NCBI RefSeq assembly: GCF_000816185.1
Contig: NZ_CP007770.1
Location: 62,001 to 126,000, forward strand
Direction of reading: 5' to 3'
Length of the DNA stretch: 64,000 bases
Source: Campylobacter insulaenigrae NCTC 12927
GTDB lineage: Bacteria; Campylobacterota; Campylobacteria; Campylobacterales; Campylobacteraceae
Shown here: one piece after another, positions 1 through 8,630 of the stretch
How positions within the stretch are numbered: the stretch's first letter is position 1
Layout: every line of letters begins with the position of its first letter
Position numbers and translations under genes: made by a program
The notes under the pieces: model-generated
What the model was told of the DNA's origin: nothing
Seen by the model: the letters and a program-made list of their open reading frames with translations, nothing else
Databases searched by the model: none

Positions 1-115
1 TTTGTTTACTTTAAGACAAAAGCTAAAAACGATGCAGCTAACTAATCCTAAAGAAATTAGCGAAGTTAAAAAAGACATTGCTAGAATCAATACTGCAATT
101 AGTGCTTTACAATAA
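1..115 (+). CDS. rpmC: Ribosomal protein L29, 3' part only
   Basis: The window opens inside this gene. The frame reads [20 protein letters not shown] and continues to a TAA at 113-115, which is the C-terminal part of L29, a small helical 50S protein near the polypeptide exit tunnel. It lies just before rpsQ, the standard rpmC-rpsQ-rplN order of the S10/spc ribosomal region. The start codon lies upstream of the window. Confidence 0.9.
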   Translation, partial: LFTLRQKLKTMQLTNPKEISEVKKDIARINTAISALQ

Positions 116-124
116 GGATAGAAA

Positions 125-376
125 ATGGCATTTAAAAGAGAAATTCAAGGCGTTGTTGTTCAAATTGCTGGAGATAAAACAGCTACAATTTTGGTTGAGA
201 GAAAAGTTGTTCACCCAAAATATAGAAAAATTGTAAAACGCTTTAAAAAATATTTAATTCATGATGAAAGAAATGAACTTAAAGTGGGAAATACGATTAT
301 AGCAATCGAATGTAGACCACTTTCTAAGAGAAAATCGTTTCGTTTGAAAACTATAGTATCAGCAGGAGTTGAGTAA
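125..376 (+). CDS. rpsQ: Ribosomal protein S17
   Basis: This 83-residue protein is the primary 16S rRNA-binding S17 (OB fold). The sequence shows the family pattern [20 protein letters not shown] near the N terminus and a basic [11 protein letters not shown] segment. It follows rpmC by 9 bp with AAGGATAG as ribosome binding site, and its TAA overlaps the ATG of rplN by one base, which suggests coupled translation. Length is normal for the family. Confidence 0.98.
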   Translation: MAFKREIQGVVVQIAGDKTATILVERKVVHPKYRKIVKRFKKYLIHDERNELKVGNTIIAIECRPLSKRKSFRLKTIVSAGVE

Positions 377-744
377 TGATTCAAAGTTTTACTAGGCTTG
401 CAGTTGCTGATAATAGCGGTGCAAAAGAATTAATGTGTATCAAGGTTTTAGGTGGTAGCAAAAGAAGATATGCTACGGTCGGTGATGTGATTGTTGCATC
501 TGTAAAAAAAGCTTTACCAAATGGTAAGGTTAAAAAAGGTCAAGTGGTAAAAGCTGTTATTGTTAGAACTAAAAAAGAAATTCATAGAGATAATGGTTCT
601 TTAATTCGTTTTGATGAGAATGCAGCTGTAATTCTTGATGCTAAAAGAGAGCCAGTCGGAACTCGTATTTTTGGACCAGTAGGTCGTGAAGTAAGATATG
701 GTGGCTTTATGAAAATTGTTTCACTAGCACCGGAGGTGTTGTAA
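376..744 (+). CDS. rplN: Ribosomal protein L14
   Basis: A 122-residue L14 of the 50S subunit, located at the subunit interface. The start [20 protein letters not shown] and the conserved [16 protein letters not shown] stretch are typical, as is the full length. Both ends overlap neighbours by one base (TAATG), so translation within the spc operon is probably coupled. Confidence 0.98.
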   Translation: MIQSFTRLAVADNSGAKELMCIKVLGGSKRRYATVGDVIVASVKKALPNGKVKKGQVVKAVIVRTKKEIHRDNGSLIRFDENAAVILDAKREPVGTRIFGPVGREVRYGGFMKIVSLAPEVL

Positions 745-971
745 TGAAATTGAAAATTAAAAAGAATGATATGGTTAAAGTTATTGCCGGAGATGATAAA
801 GGTAAGACAGGAAAAGTATTAGCAGTATTTCCTAAGACAAATAAAGTGGTTGTTGAAGGATGTAAAATAGTAAAAAAAGCTGTTAAACCAAGTGATAAAA
901 ACCCAAATGGCGGTTTTGTAAATAAAGAAATGCCAATGGATATTTCAAATGTAGCAAAGGCAGGTGAGTAA
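744..971 (+). CDS. rplX: Ribosomal protein L24
   Basis: A 75-residue L24 with a KOW motif near residues 8-30 ([20 protein letters not shown]). It starts 50S assembly by binding the 5' domain of 23S rRNA. It is shorter than E. coli L24 (about 104 residues) but of the compact kind found in Campylobacter. It is one-base coupled to rplN, and its 3' end supplies the ribosome binding site of rplE. Confidence 0.97.
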   Translation: MKLKIKKNDMVKVIAGDDKGKTGKVLAVFPKTNKVVVEGCKIVKKAVKPSDKNPNGGFVNKEMPMDISNVAKAGE

Positions 972-972
972 G

Positions 973-1518
973 ATGACGAGATTAAAAGAAAAATATAATC
1001 AAAGCATCAAGGCTGCTTTAGTAAAAGAATTTGATATAAAAAACCCTATGTTAATTCCTTTTGTTGAAAAAGTTGTTATAAGTGTGGGTGCTGGAGAATT
1101 GGCTAAAGATCAAAAAGTTTTACAAAATGTAGCAGATACTATTTCTTTGATTGCTGGACAAAAAGCAGTGATTACAAAAGCTAAGAAATCAGTTGCAGGT
1201 TTTAAGGTAAGAGAAGGCTTTCCAGTAGGTGTAATGGTTACTTTGAGAAAAGATAACATGTATGCTTTTTTAGATAAATTAATTACTATTGCACTTCCTC
1301 GTGTTAAAGATTTTAGAGGTCTTCCAAGAGATGGTTTTGATGGAAGAGGAAATTATAATTTCGGTTTAGACGAGCAGTTAATGTTCCCAGAGGTAGAATA
1401 TGATAAAATTTTAAGAACCCATGGTATGAATATTTCTATCGTTACAACAGCAAATTCAGACAAAGAGGCACAAAAATTATTAGAATTATTTGGCGTGCCA
1501 TTTGCAAAAGGAAAGTAA
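973..1518 (+). CDS. rplE: Ribosomal protein L5
   Basis: A 181-residue L5, the 50S protein that contacts 5S rRNA and the P-site tRNA. The conserved [11 protein letters not shown] and [16 protein letters not shown] stretches are visible. I place the start at ATG 973 ([10 protein letters not shown]), preceded by GGTGAG in the rplX tail. An in-frame GTG at 964 would overlap that binding site and give an atypical N terminus. Confidence 0.96.
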   Translation: MTRLKEKYNQSIKAALVKEFDIKNPMLIPFVEKVVISVGAGELAKDQKVLQNVADTISLIAGQKAVITKAKKSVAGFKVREGFPVGVMVTLRKDNMYAFLDKLITIALPRVKDFRGLPRDGFDGRGNYNFGLDEQLMFPEVEYDKILRTHGMNISIVTTANSDKEAQKLLELFGVPFAKGK

Positions 1519-1519
1519 G

Positions 1520-1705
1520 ATGGCTAAAAAATCAATGATTGCAAAAGCTGCCCGTAAACCTAAATTTAGTGTTAGAGGGTATACTAGATGCCAAATTTGT
1601 GGAAGACCACATTCAGTTTATAGAGATTTTGGAATTTGTAGAGTTTGTTTAAGAAAAATGGCAAATGAAGGCTTAATTCCTGGTCTCAAAAAAGCAAGTT
1701 GGTAA
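1520..1705 (+). CDS. rpsN: Ribosomal protein S14, zinc-binding type
   Basis: A 61-residue S14 of the short C+ (type Z) class. Two CxxC knuckles, CQIC and CRVC, supply four cysteine zinc ligands, so zinc is probably needed for folding in the 30S head. The start is ATG 1520, two bases after the rplE stop, with AAAGGAAAG as binding site. A longer in-frame reading from 1490 lies inside rplE and lacks a binding site. Confidence 0.97.
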   Translation: MAKKSMIAKAARKPKFSVRGYTRCQICGRPHSVYRDFGICRVCLRKMANEGLIPGLKKASW

Positions 1706-1717
1706 GAGGAAAGAACC

Positions 1718-2113
1718 ATGATAAATGATTTAATTTCAGATTCGTTAACAAGAATTAGAAATGCAGGTATGAGAAGATTAGAAACTACTCGGCTTTTACA
1801 TTCTAAAGTTATCGAAGCTTTGCTTGGAATTTTTCAAGCTAAGGGTTATATTGAAAGTTTTAATGTAATAGAAGAAGATAAAAAGAAATTCATCAACGTA
1901 GTTTTAAAATATGATGAAAAAGGTAGAAGTGTGATCAATGAAGTTAAACGTATTTCTAAACCAGGTCGTCGTGTTTATAAAGGCAAAGATGAAATCAAAA
2001 GATTTAAAAATAGTTATGGTACTATTGTAGTAAGCACTTCAAAAGGTGTGTTAGCCAACGATGAAGCTTATAAAGCTGGTGTTGGCGGCGAAGTTTTATG
2101 TACTATTTGGTAA
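1718..2113 (+). CDS. rpsH: Ribosomal protein S8
   Basis: A 131-residue S8 of the 30S central domain. [17 protein letters not shown] at the N terminus and the C-terminal [12 protein letters not shown] and [11 protein letters not shown] stretches are diagnostic. In E. coli S8 is the autogenous repressor of the spc operon, acting at rplE. Here the only long gap inside the operon follows rpsH and can form a hairpin (2120-2159). Confidence 0.98.
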   Translation: MINDLISDSLTRIRNAGMRRLETTRLLHSKVIEALLGIFQAKGYIESFNVIEEDKKKFINVVLKYDEKGRSVINEVKRISKPGRRVYKGKDEIKRFKNSYGTIVVSTSKGVLANDEAYKAGVGGEVLCTIW

Positions 2114-2119
2114 AAGTTT

Positions 2120-2159
2120 CTACTTTTTATGGTATTCGGTATCCATTCTTATAAAGTAG
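2120..2159 (+). promoter_or_regulatory. Candidate structured mRNA element between rpsH and rplF
   Basis: The 76 bp rpsH-rplF gap contains a perfect 7-base inverted repeat, CTACTTT (2120-2126) and AAAGTAG (2153-2159). Nested inside it, ATGGTA (2129-2134) can pair with TA+CCAT (2140-2146), with one bulged T around a TTCGG loop. No T run follows, so it does not look like a terminator. A role as a ribosomal-protein binding site or RNA processing site is inference. Confidence 0.4.
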
Positions 2160-2189
2160 TCATATCGTAGGCAAATAAAAAGGAAAAAT

Positions 2190-2726
2190 ATGTCACGTAT
2201 AGGAAAACAACCAGTTTCTATTCCAAATGGAGTGGAAGTAAAATTAGAAGGTAATTTGCTAAAATTTAAAAAAGGAAATTTAGCAAAAGAACTCGATACA
2301 AAAGCAAATGTTAATATTGAGATTAAAGAAGGACAAATTCTTTTTTCTCCTAAAGGTGAAGATAGACAAAGCAGGGCGTATTGGGGAACTTATAGAGCTT
2401 TAACCCAAAATATTATTATTGGTTTAACTGAGGGTTTTAGTAAAACTTTAGAAATTAATGGTGTAGGTTATAAAGCAGCATTAAAAGGTAAAGTTTTGGA
2501 ACTTGCTTTAGGTTTTTCTCATCCTATTAATTATGCTATACCAGAAGGTATAGAAATCACAGTGGAAAAAAACAATATCATTGTTAAAGGAAGTGATAAA
2601 CAAGTTGTAGGTCAAGTTGCTGCTCAAATTCGCGAATTTAGACCACCTGAGCCTTACAAAGGAAAAGGTGTTAAATATTCAGATGAGCGTATTATCCGCA
2701 AAGCTGGTAAGACATCTAAGAAGTAA
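2190..2726 (+). CDS. rplF: Ribosomal protein L6
   Basis: A 178-residue L6 of the 50S subunit, with the family's two similar halves. The N-terminal [17 protein letters not shown] and the C-terminal [16 protein letters not shown] signature are present. AAAGGAAAAAT is the binding site. It is the first gene after the structured gap, so its translation is not directly coupled to rpsH. Confidence 0.98.
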   Translation: MSRIGKQPVSIPNGVEVKLEGNLLKFKKGNLAKELDTKANVNIEIKEGQILFSPKGEDRQSRAYWGTYRALTQNIIIGLTEGFSKTLEINGVGYKAALKGKVLELALGFSHPINYAIPEGIEITVEKNNIIVKGSDKQVVGQVAAQIREFRPPEPYKGKGVKYSDERIIRKAGKTSKK

Positions 2727-2735
2727 GGATAGAAT

Positions 2736-3092
2736 ATGAGAGCAAATGTATTAAAAAGAAAAATATCTTTAAGAATAAAAAGAAAAAAAAGAATTAGAGC
2801 AAAAATTTCAGGAACACAAAATCTTCCAAGATTATCTGTTTTTAAATCAAACAGAACTTTATACATCCAAGCTATTGATGATGTAAAATCAGTAACCTTA
2901 GCGGCTATTGATGGTAGAAAAATTGGCGTAAAAGCGAATAAAGAAGGTGCTAAGAAAATAGCGACTGAATTTGCTAAAATTTTGAAAGCTAAAAATATAG
3001 AAGAAGTAGTGTTTGATAGAAATGGTTATTTATATCATGGTGTAATTGCAACTTTAGCTGAAGTGCTAAGAGAAAATGCAATCAAACTATAA
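2736..3092 (+). CDS. rplR: Ribosomal protein L18
   Basis: A 118-residue L18, a 5S rRNA-binding 50S protein. It has a very basic N terminus ([18 protein letters not shown]), the conserved [19 protein letters not shown], and the C-terminal [21 protein letters not shown]. It lies 9 bp after rplF with AAGGATAG as binding site. Confidence 0.98.
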   Translation: MRANVLKRKISLRIKRKKRIRAKISGTQNLPRLSVFKSNRTLYIQAIDDVKSVTLAAIDGRKIGVKANKEGAKKIATEFAKILKAKNIEEVVFDRNGYLYHGVIATLAEVLRENAIKL

Positions 3093-3108
3093 CCCAAAAG
3101 GAAGATCG

Positions 3109-3552
3109 ATGGAAAAATATAATAGAGAAGAATTTGAAGAAGTAATCGTCGATATCGGCAGGGTTACTAAGGTTGTAAAGGGTGGTAGAAGATTTAGATT
3201 TACTGCTTTAGTTATTGTTGGAAATAGAAAAGGCTTAGTTGGCGTAGGATATGGAAAAGCAAAAGAGGTTCCAGATGCTATAAGAAAAGCTGTTGATGAT
3301 GCTTTCAAAAATATTGTTGAAGTTAAAATCAAAGGCTCAACTATTCCTCATGATGTAGAAGTAAAATACAATGCAAGTAGAATTTTACTTAAACCAGCAA
3401 GTGAAGGTACTGGAGTTATTGCTGGTGGCTCAACTCGTCCTATAGTAGAGCTTGCAGGTATTAAAGATATTTTAACCAAATCTTTAGGTTCGAATAATTC
3501 AGCAAATGTTGTGCGTGCTACTATCAAGGCACTTACAATGCTTAAAGGATAA
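3109..3552 (+). CDS. rpsE: Ribosomal protein S5
   Basis: A 147-residue S5 of the 30S subunit, important for decoding accuracy. The double-stranded RNA-binding part is seen in [18 protein letters not shown], and [12 protein letters not shown] and [21 protein letters not shown] follow. The start is ATG 3109 ([11 protein letters not shown]) after AAAAGGAAG. An in-frame ATG at 3076 lies inside rplR without a binding site and is not used here. Confidence 0.97.
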   Translation: MEKYNREEFEEVIVDIGRVTKVVKGGRRFRFTALVIVGNRKGLVGVGYGKAKEVPDAIRKAVDDAFKNIVEVKIKGSTIPHDVEVKYNASRILLKPASEGTGVIAGGSTRPIVELAGIKDILTKSLGSNNSANVVRATIKALTMLKG

Positions 3553-3555
3553 TCA

Positions 3556-3948
3556 ATGAATTTAATAAAAGCACCAGGTTCAACACATAAAATTAAAAGA
3601 ATAGGTCGTGGTCAAGGTAGCGGTATGGGAAAAACTTCTACTAAAGGTGGAAAAGGCCAAACTGCTAGAAAAGGTTATAATGAAAAAAGAGGTTTTGAAG
3701 GTGGTCAACAACCACTTCAAAGAAGATTACCAAAGGTTGGTTTTACTTCTAAATTCGAAAAACCTTATGTAATTAATGTAGAAAAAATTACAGCTATAAA
3801 AGAACTTAGTGAGATAACTTTTGAAACTATCAATAGCGTTCATAAACTTTCAAAAAATATAAATAAAGTTAAACTTATTGGTGCGAGTGCAAAAGATCTT
3901 GCAAGTAAAATAAAAGATGAAAAGATTATTTTTAGCGGACAAAAATAA
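3556..3948 (+). CDS. rplO: Ribosomal protein L15
   Basis: A 130-residue L15 of the 50S subunit. The glycine/arginine-rich N terminus ([20 protein letters not shown]) and [18 protein letters not shown] are diagnostic. The C-terminal domain is shorter than in E. coli. The stop overlaps the secY ATG by one base, so SecY synthesis is probably coupled to L15. Confidence 0.97.
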   Translation: MNLIKAPGSTHKIKRIGRGQGSGMGKTSTKGGKGQTARKGYNEKRGFEGGQQPLQRRLPKVGFTSKFEKPYVINVEKITAIKELSEITFETINSVHKLSKNINKVKLIGASAKDLASKIKDEKIIFSGQK

Positions 3949-5210
3949 TGAATAAAACATTGACAAATAAAATTCTTATCACATTGGCTTTTTTATTTGC
4001 TTATAGAATCTTAGCTTATGTGCCAGTTCCTGGAGTAAATGTCAATGTTATCAAGGAATTCTTTGATTCTAATGCATCTAATGCATTGGGCTTGTTTAAT
4101 ATGTTTAGTGGAGGTGCTGCTGAAAGACTTAGCATTATCTCTCTAGGCATTATGCCATATATCACTGCTTCTATTATTATGGAGCTTTTAGCTGCTACTT
4201 TTCCTAATATAGGTAAGATGAAAAAAGAGCGTGATGGCATGCAAAAATATATGCAAATTATCCGTTATGCTACTATAGTTATTACACTAATTCAAAGTAT
4301 TGGAGTATCTATAGGCTTACAGAGTCTTCATGGGAAAACTGGACAATCTGCTATCATGATTGATATGAATACTTTCATTGCATTATCTGCTGTGTCTATG
4401 CTGGCTGGTACCATGCTTTTAATGTGGATTGGCGAGCAAATTACTCAGCGTGGAATTGGAAATGGTATTTCATTAATTATCTTTGGTGGTATTGTTTCTT
4501 CTATTCCTGGTGCAATTAGCGGAACGGTAAATTTGGTAAATACAGGTGAGATGAATTTCTTGACTATCATTGCTATTTTAGCGGTAATTTTACTTACTAT
4601 TTGGGCAATTATTGTTGTAGAACTTGGAGAAAGAAGAATTCCTATTTCTTATTCTAGAAAAGTTATTATGCAAAATCAAAACAAGCGTATTATGAATTAT
4701 ATTCCTATTAAAATAAATTTAAGTGGGGTAATTCCTCCTATTTTTGCTAGTGCTATTTTGATGTTTCCAAGTACTATTTTGCAAACAAGTACTAATGAAT
4801 ATGTATTAAAAATTTATGATTTTTTAAACCCTAATGGATTTTTCTTTCATATTCTAACATTTTTACTTGTTATTTTCTTTGCATATTTTTATGCATCAAT
4901 TGTATTTAATGCAAAGGATATAGCTGAAAATCTTAAAAGACAAGGCGGTTTTATACCAGGAATTAGACCAGGTGAAGGAACAGCGAATTATTTAAATGAA
5001 ATTGCGTCTAGATTGACTCTTTCAGGTTCTATTTATTTAGGACTTGTGTCAACTTTACCTTGGCTTATAGTGAAATTATTTGGTGTGCCTTTTTATTTTG
5101 GCGGGACTTCAGTTTTGATTGTTGTTCAGGTTGCTCTTGATACTATGAGAAAAATTGAAGCTCAAATTTATATGAGCAAATACCAAACTTTAAGCGCAGT
5201 AGGCTTATAA
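3948..5210 (+). CDS. secY: Preprotein translocase subunit SecY
   Basis: A 420-residue inner-membrane protein with ten predicted membrane segments, the channel of the SecYEG translocon. The plug-region PGVNV, the conserved LGIMPYITASIIMELL and the cytoplasmic GGFIPGIRPGEGTANYL loop are all visible. It is last in the spc operon, coupled to rplO, and a strong terminator begins directly at its stop codon. Confidence 0.98.
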   Translation: MNKTLTNKILITLAFLFAYRILAYVPVPGVNVNVIKEFFDSNASNALGLFNMFSGGAAERLSIISLGIMPYITASIIMELLAATFPNIGKMKKERDGMQKYMQIIRYATIVITLIQSIGVSIGLQSLHGKTGQSAIMIDMNTFIALSAVSMLAGTMLLMWIGEQITQRGIGNGISLIIFGGIVSSIPGAISGTVNLVNTGEMNFLTIIAILAVILLTIWAIIVVELGERRIPISYSRKVIMQNQNKRIMNYIPIKINLSGVIPPIFASAILMFPSTILQTSTNEYVLKIYDFLNPNGFFFHILTFLLVIFFAYFYASIVFNAKDIAENLKRQGGFIPGIRPGEGTANYLNEIASRLTLSGSIYLGLVSTLPWLIVKLFGVPFYFGGTSVLIVVQVALDTMRKIEAQIYMSKYQTLSAVGL

Positions 5211-5239
5211 GAAAGTAGTTTTTCTACTTTCTTTTTTTT
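5211..5239 (+). terminator. Rho-independent terminator of the spc operon
   Basis: A perfect 8 bp stem, GAAAGTAG (5211-5218) and CTACTTTC (5224-5231), with a TTTTT loop and eight T residues (5232-5239). It starts at the base after the secY stop codon and ends one base before the murI ATG. Confidence 0.9.
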
Positions 5240-5240
5240 A

Positions 5241-5987
5241 ATGATGAAATTAGGTGTTTTTGATAGTGGTGTTGGAGGATTAAGCGTCTTAAAGTCATTG
5301 TTACAAACCCATTTTTTTAAAGAATACATTTATTATGGAGATACTGCTAGGGTTCCATATGGTGTTAAAGATAAAAATACGATTATAAAATTTTCTTTAG
5401 AAGCTTTAGACTTTTTTAAAACAAAACAAGTTGATATGCTCGTTGTTGCTTGTAATACTGTTAGCGCCCATGCTTTAGAAATTTTAAGATCTAATGCGAA
5501 CTTTCCAGTATTGGGAGTAATTGATGCAGGAATTTTAGCAACAAAAAATACTTTATTAGATAAAGAATCAAAAATTTTAGTAATTGCCACAAAGGCTACT
5601 GTAGATTCTCACGAATACAAAAAAGGTTTAAATAAGGAAGGTTTTTTTAATATAGAAGAAAGAGCTACGGGACTTTTTGTGCCTATGGTAGAAGAAGGAA
5701 TTTTTCAAGGGTATTTTCTAGAATCAGCTTTTAAATATTATTTTGATAATCTCACTTATATTCCCGATGCTTTAATATTAGCTTGCACTCATTTTCCATT
5801 AATCTCTTCATCATTACAACAATATTTTGGAAATAATACAAAATTAATTCACTCTGGTGAAGCTATGGCTTTACAGCTTAAACAAGAGTATGATTTAAGA
5901 GAAAAATATAAGGATATTAAACTTTCTTTTTTTGCATCAAGTGATGAGAAAAAATTAAGAGATATTGCAAAATTGTGGCTTGATTGA
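5241..5987 (+). CDS. murI: Glutamate racemase
   Basis: A 248-residue enzyme that makes D-glutamate for peptidoglycan. The two-base catalytic site is visible: D8 in the FDSGVGG motif, C71 in ACNT and C182 in ACTHFP. Length is typical. The start is ATG 5241 or the adjacent ATG 5244. No Shine-Dalgarno sequence is seen, because the preceding bases are the T tract of the secY terminator. Expression therefore depends on read-through or an unusual start context. Confidence 0.95.
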   Translation: MMKLGVFDSGVGGLSVLKSLLQTHFFKEYIYYGDTARVPYGVKDKNTIIKFSLEALDFFKTKQVDMLVVACNTVSAHALEILRSNANFPVLGVIDAGILATKNTLLDKESKILVIATKATVDSHEYKKGLNKEGFFNIEERATGLFVPMVEEGIFQGYFLESAFKYYFDNLTYIPDALILACTHFPLISSSLQQYFGNNTKLIHSGEAMALQLKQEYDLREKYKDIKLSFFASSDEKKLRDIAKLWLD

Positions 5988-6048
5988 TTATTGTTTAATA
6001 TTTTGTATATTTTATTTATAATTTATTTTAATTTAAATTTATATGTAT

Positions 6049-6054
6049 TACAAT
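6049..6054 (+). promoter_or_regulatory. Candidate -10 box for ansA
   Basis: TACAAT preceded by ATGTAT in a T-rich setting matches the extended -10 style of Campylobacter vegetative promoters. Transcription would begin near 6061, about 24 bases before the chosen ansA start. This also argues against the upstream in-frame ATG at 6043. Confidence 0.5.
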
Positions 6055-6084
6055 CCTTATACTTCAAACAAAAAAGGGTTGATG

Positions 6085-7131
6085 ATGAAAAAAATATTAG
6101 CATGCGCTGTGATGGCATTAAGTTTAGGAGTTGTAAATTTGGAAGCAAAACCAAAAGTTGCTATTTTAGCTACCGGTGGTACTATAGCTGGATCTATTGA
6201 TAGTTCTGTGGCTACTACGGGTTATACTGCTGGAGTTTTAGGGGTTGACGCTTTAATCAAAGCTGTGCCTGAAATTCAAAATTTAGCAGTAATTAGTGGT
6301 GAACAAATTGCGAATATTGATAGCAAAGATATGACAGATGAAATTTGGCTAAAATTGGCTAAAGAAATTAATAGATTATTAAAATCTGATATTGATGGAG
6401 TTGTTATTACTCATGGTACAGATACTATGGAAGAAACTGCATATTTTTTAAATTTGACAATAAAAAGCGATAAGCCTGTTGTATTAGTTGGTGCTATGCG
6501 TCCATCTACTGCAATAAGTGCTGATGGTCCTAAAAATCTTTATAATGCAGTTGCATTGGCTGCAGATCCACAAGCCAAAAATAAAGGTGTTATGGTGGCT
6601 ATGGATGATAAAATTCAAAGTGCTAGAGGTGTGGTAAAAACCCATAGTTTAAATGTTGATGCATTTAGCTCTCCTAATATGGGTGATATGGGATATATTG
6701 TAGATGGAAAAGTATTTTTTTATAATATCAATACAAAATTACATACCAAAAAATCTCCATTTGAAGTGAGTAAATTACAAAAATTACCAAAAGTAGATAT
6801 TCTTTATAGTTATGCAAATGATGGTAGCGGTGTTGCTGCTAAAGCTTTGTTTGATAATGGAACTAAAGGCATAGTGGTAGCTGGTAGTGGTGCAGGGAGT
6901 ATTCATAATTATCAAAAGGATATTTTAAAAGAACTTTTAAAAAAAGGTTTAAAGGTTGCTGTGAGTTCTAGAGTAATAGCTGGAAGAGTGGCGATCAGTG
7001 ACACAGATGCAGAACTTGGCTTTATTGATGCAGGTGATATGAATCCACAAAAGGCTAGAGTCTTATTAATGCTTGCTTTGACAAAAACTAATGATACTAA
7101 GAAAATTCAAGAGTATTTTTTAAAATATTAA
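6085..7131 (+). CDS. ansA: Type II (periplasmic) L-asparaginase
   Basis: A 348-residue L-asparaginase with a cleavable signal peptide (MKKILACAVMALSLGVVNLEA, cut near residue 21). Both threonine motifs of the family are present: ATGGTIAGS after the signal peptide and THGTDTMEETAYFL, plus MRPSTAISADGPKNLYNAV carrying the catalytic lysine region. It would turn extracellular asparagine into aspartate and ammonia. I use ATG 6085, six bases after AAAAAGGG; ATG 6082 is equally possible. In C. jejuni, secretion of this enzyme varies between strains and affects tissue colonisation. It could equally be named ansB. Confidence 0.93.
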   Translation: MKKILACAVMALSLGVVNLEAKPKVAILATGGTIAGSIDSSVATTGYTAGVLGVDALIKAVPEIQNLAVISGEQIANIDSKDMTDEIWLKLAKEINRLLKSDIDGVVITHGTDTMEETAYFLNLTIKSDKPVVLVGAMRPSTAISADGPKNLYNAVALAADPQAKNKGVMVAMDDKIQSARGVVKTHSLNVDAFSSPNMGDMGYIVDGKVFFYNINTKLHTKKSPFEVSKLQKLPKVDILYSYANDGSGVAAKALFDNGTKGIVVAGSGAGSIHNYQKDILKELLKKGLKVAVSSRVIAGRVAISDTDAELGFIDAGDMNPQKARVLLMLALTKTNDTKKIQEYFLKY

Positions 7132-7154
7132 ATTTAATTTATAGGAGAATATTA

Positions 7155-7802
7155 ATGAAACAATACGAAACATACAAATGTCACAAATGTGGCAATGAGG
7201 TTGAAATTCAAAATGTAGGTGGTGGTAAACTAAGTTGCTGTGGACAAGAAATGGAGTGTACCACACAAGATTTAACTGCGGTAAATTTAATGAAAGCTTT
7301 TGCAGGTGAATCAATGGCTAGAAATAAATACGATTTGTTTGCTGATATTGCACAAGAAGAAGGTTGGCATGCTATTGCCAAACATTTTAGAGAGGCTGCT
7401 GAAAATGAAAAATGGCATGCAAGAGCTGAATTTAAAGCTTATCATGAATTAGTTGATGGTAAAGCCTTAGAAGAAACTGCAAAAAATTTACTTTGTGCTG
7501 CTGATGGAGAAAATTATGAGCACACTATTATGTATCCAAATTTTGCACAAATTGCTGAAGATGAAGGAAAGAAAAATATTGCTAGGTTGTTTACTGCTAT
7601 TGGTAAAGTTGAAATTGAGCATGAGCGAGAATATTTAGCACTTAAAAAAATGCTTGAGGAAGAAGATTTTTTTAATTCAGAAGTTGAAGATTTATGGGTT
7701 TGTGAAGTATGTGGACATATTCATAGAGGAAAGAAAGCACCAGCTGCCTGTCCTTTGTGTAAGGCTCCAAAAGAATACTTCAAACGAGAATTTCTAGGGT
7801 AA
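7155..7802 (+). CDS. rrc: Desulforubrerythrin (peroxide-reducing diiron protein)
   Basis: A 215-residue protein with three iron sites, as in the C. jejuni desulforubrerythrin. It has an N-terminal desulforedoxin-like knuckle (C9, C12, C28, C29), a central four-helix diiron domain with repeated Glu/His ligands (GESMARNKY, EAAENEKWHA, KVEIEHEREY), and a C-terminal rubredoxin CEVCG...CPLC. It reduces hydrogen peroxide in the cytoplasm. TAGGAG lies upstream of the ATG, and the gene stands alone between ansA and a hairpin. Confidence 0.95.
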   Translation: MKQYETYKCHKCGNEVEIQNVGGGKLSCCGQEMECTTQDLTAVNLMKAFAGESMARNKYDLFADIAQEEGWHAIAKHFREAAENEKWHARAEFKAYHELVDGKALEETAKNLLCAADGENYEHTIMYPNFAQIAEDEGKKNIARLFTAIGKVEIEHEREYLALKKMLEEEDFFNSEVEDLWVCEVCGHIHRGKKAPAACPLCKAPKEYFKREFLG

Positions 7803-7811
7803 ACTTTAAGG

Positions 7812-7845
7812 TCCTTGATAAAATAATTTTTCTTTTTATCAAGGA
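7812..7845 (+). terminator. Terminator-like hairpin after the rubrerythrin gene
   Basis: A perfect 12 bp stem, TCCTTGATAAAA (7812-7823) with TTTTATCAAGGA (7834-7845), and a 10-base T-rich loop. Only a short T/A-rich tail follows, so termination may be incomplete. Confidence 0.7.
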
Positions 7846-7921
7846 TTAAATACTATATATAATTTTCATCATTGCCTTAAAATATTTTTATTTGGTAAAA
7901 TATAACTACTAAAGGAAGATA

Positions 7922-8473
7922 ATGACATTGGTTGGGATTGATGAAGCAGGGCGAGGAGCTTTGGCTGGAGATATGCATATAGGAGCTTGCAAGCTCTTAA
8001 ATCATATAGATGGTTTGGCAGATTCTAAAAAATTGAACAATACACAAAGAGAACGGCTATACGAACAAATCATAAAAAATTCAAACTTTTTGATACTTGC
8101 GTTTTCTCCTTTTCAAATCGATACTTTAGGACTTAGCAAATGTTTAAAGCTTGCATTAGAAATTATACAAAAGCATTTTAATAAAGATGAAATTTTATAT
8201 GATGGAAATTTAAATTACGGTGTTTTAGGCGTCAAAACTATGATAAAAGCAGATATGAAAATTCAAGAAGTTTCTGCAGCAAGCATATTGGCTAAAGTAA
8301 GTCGTGATAGAAAAATGTGTTTTTTGCCTGCAATTTATGATAAATATGAGTTTTATAAACATAAAGGCTATGGAACTAAAATTCATATAGAAAAAATTAA
8401 AACATATGGTTATTCACCTTTACATAGAAAAAGTTTCACATTAAGATGTTTTGAAAAGAATTTATTTGATTAA
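7922..8473 (+). CDS. rnhB: Ribonuclease HII
   Basis: A 183-residue enzyme that removes RNA from RNA/DNA hybrids and misinserted ribonucleotides. The N-terminal GIDEAGRG carries the first two acidic metal ligands (D7, E8). LADSKKL, the YDGNLNYG region and SAASILAKVSRDR follow as expected. It is slightly short for the family but complete. A -10-like TAAAAT near 7896 and AAAGGAAG before the ATG suggest its own promoter. Confidence 0.95.
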   Translation: MTLVGIDEAGRGALAGDMHIGACKLLNHIDGLADSKKLNNTQRERLYEQIIKNSNFLILAFSPFQIDTLGLSKCLKLALEIIQKHFNKDEILYDGNLNYGVLGVKTMIKADMKIQEVSAASILAKVSRDRKMCFLPAIYDKYEFYKHKGYGTKIHIEKIKTYGYSPLHRKSFTLRCFEKNLFD

Positions 8474-8490
8474 ACTATAGCGGTATTAAA

Positions 8491-8533
8491 TATAATAAAT
8501 TATTTTTAATATATTTATATATAATAAATTATT
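8491..8533 (+). repeat. Direct repeat of a 14-mer in the promoter gap before the OYE gene
   Basis: TATAATAAATTATT occurs at 8491-8504 and again at 8520-8533, a spacing of 29 bases, in the 157 bp gap between rnhB and the flavin oxidoreductase gene. The gap is nearly pure A/T, so chance is possible. The even spacing, close to three helical turns, would also suit paired regulator sites. Confidence 0.5.
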
Positions 8534-8630
8534 ATTATATATTGTTACACTTTTTAAAATTTAGTATTTTTTTAATAAAAATTAATTTTTTTTCTATTAT
8601 AGTAACGGAAAATGTTTTAAAAAGGTATTG

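Noticed and set aside
2654-2866. Minus-strand open frame over the rplF-rplR junction
   Set aside because: It lies opposite two certain ribosomal protein genes, has no binding site and no recognisable protein; the same holds for other opposite-strand frames over hisD, flgE, tkt and rpoA.
5991-6200. Plus-strand frame overlapping the start of ansA
   Set aside because: It runs through the promoter region and signal peptide of ansA in another frame, with low-complexity Ile/Tyr/Asn content and no binding site.
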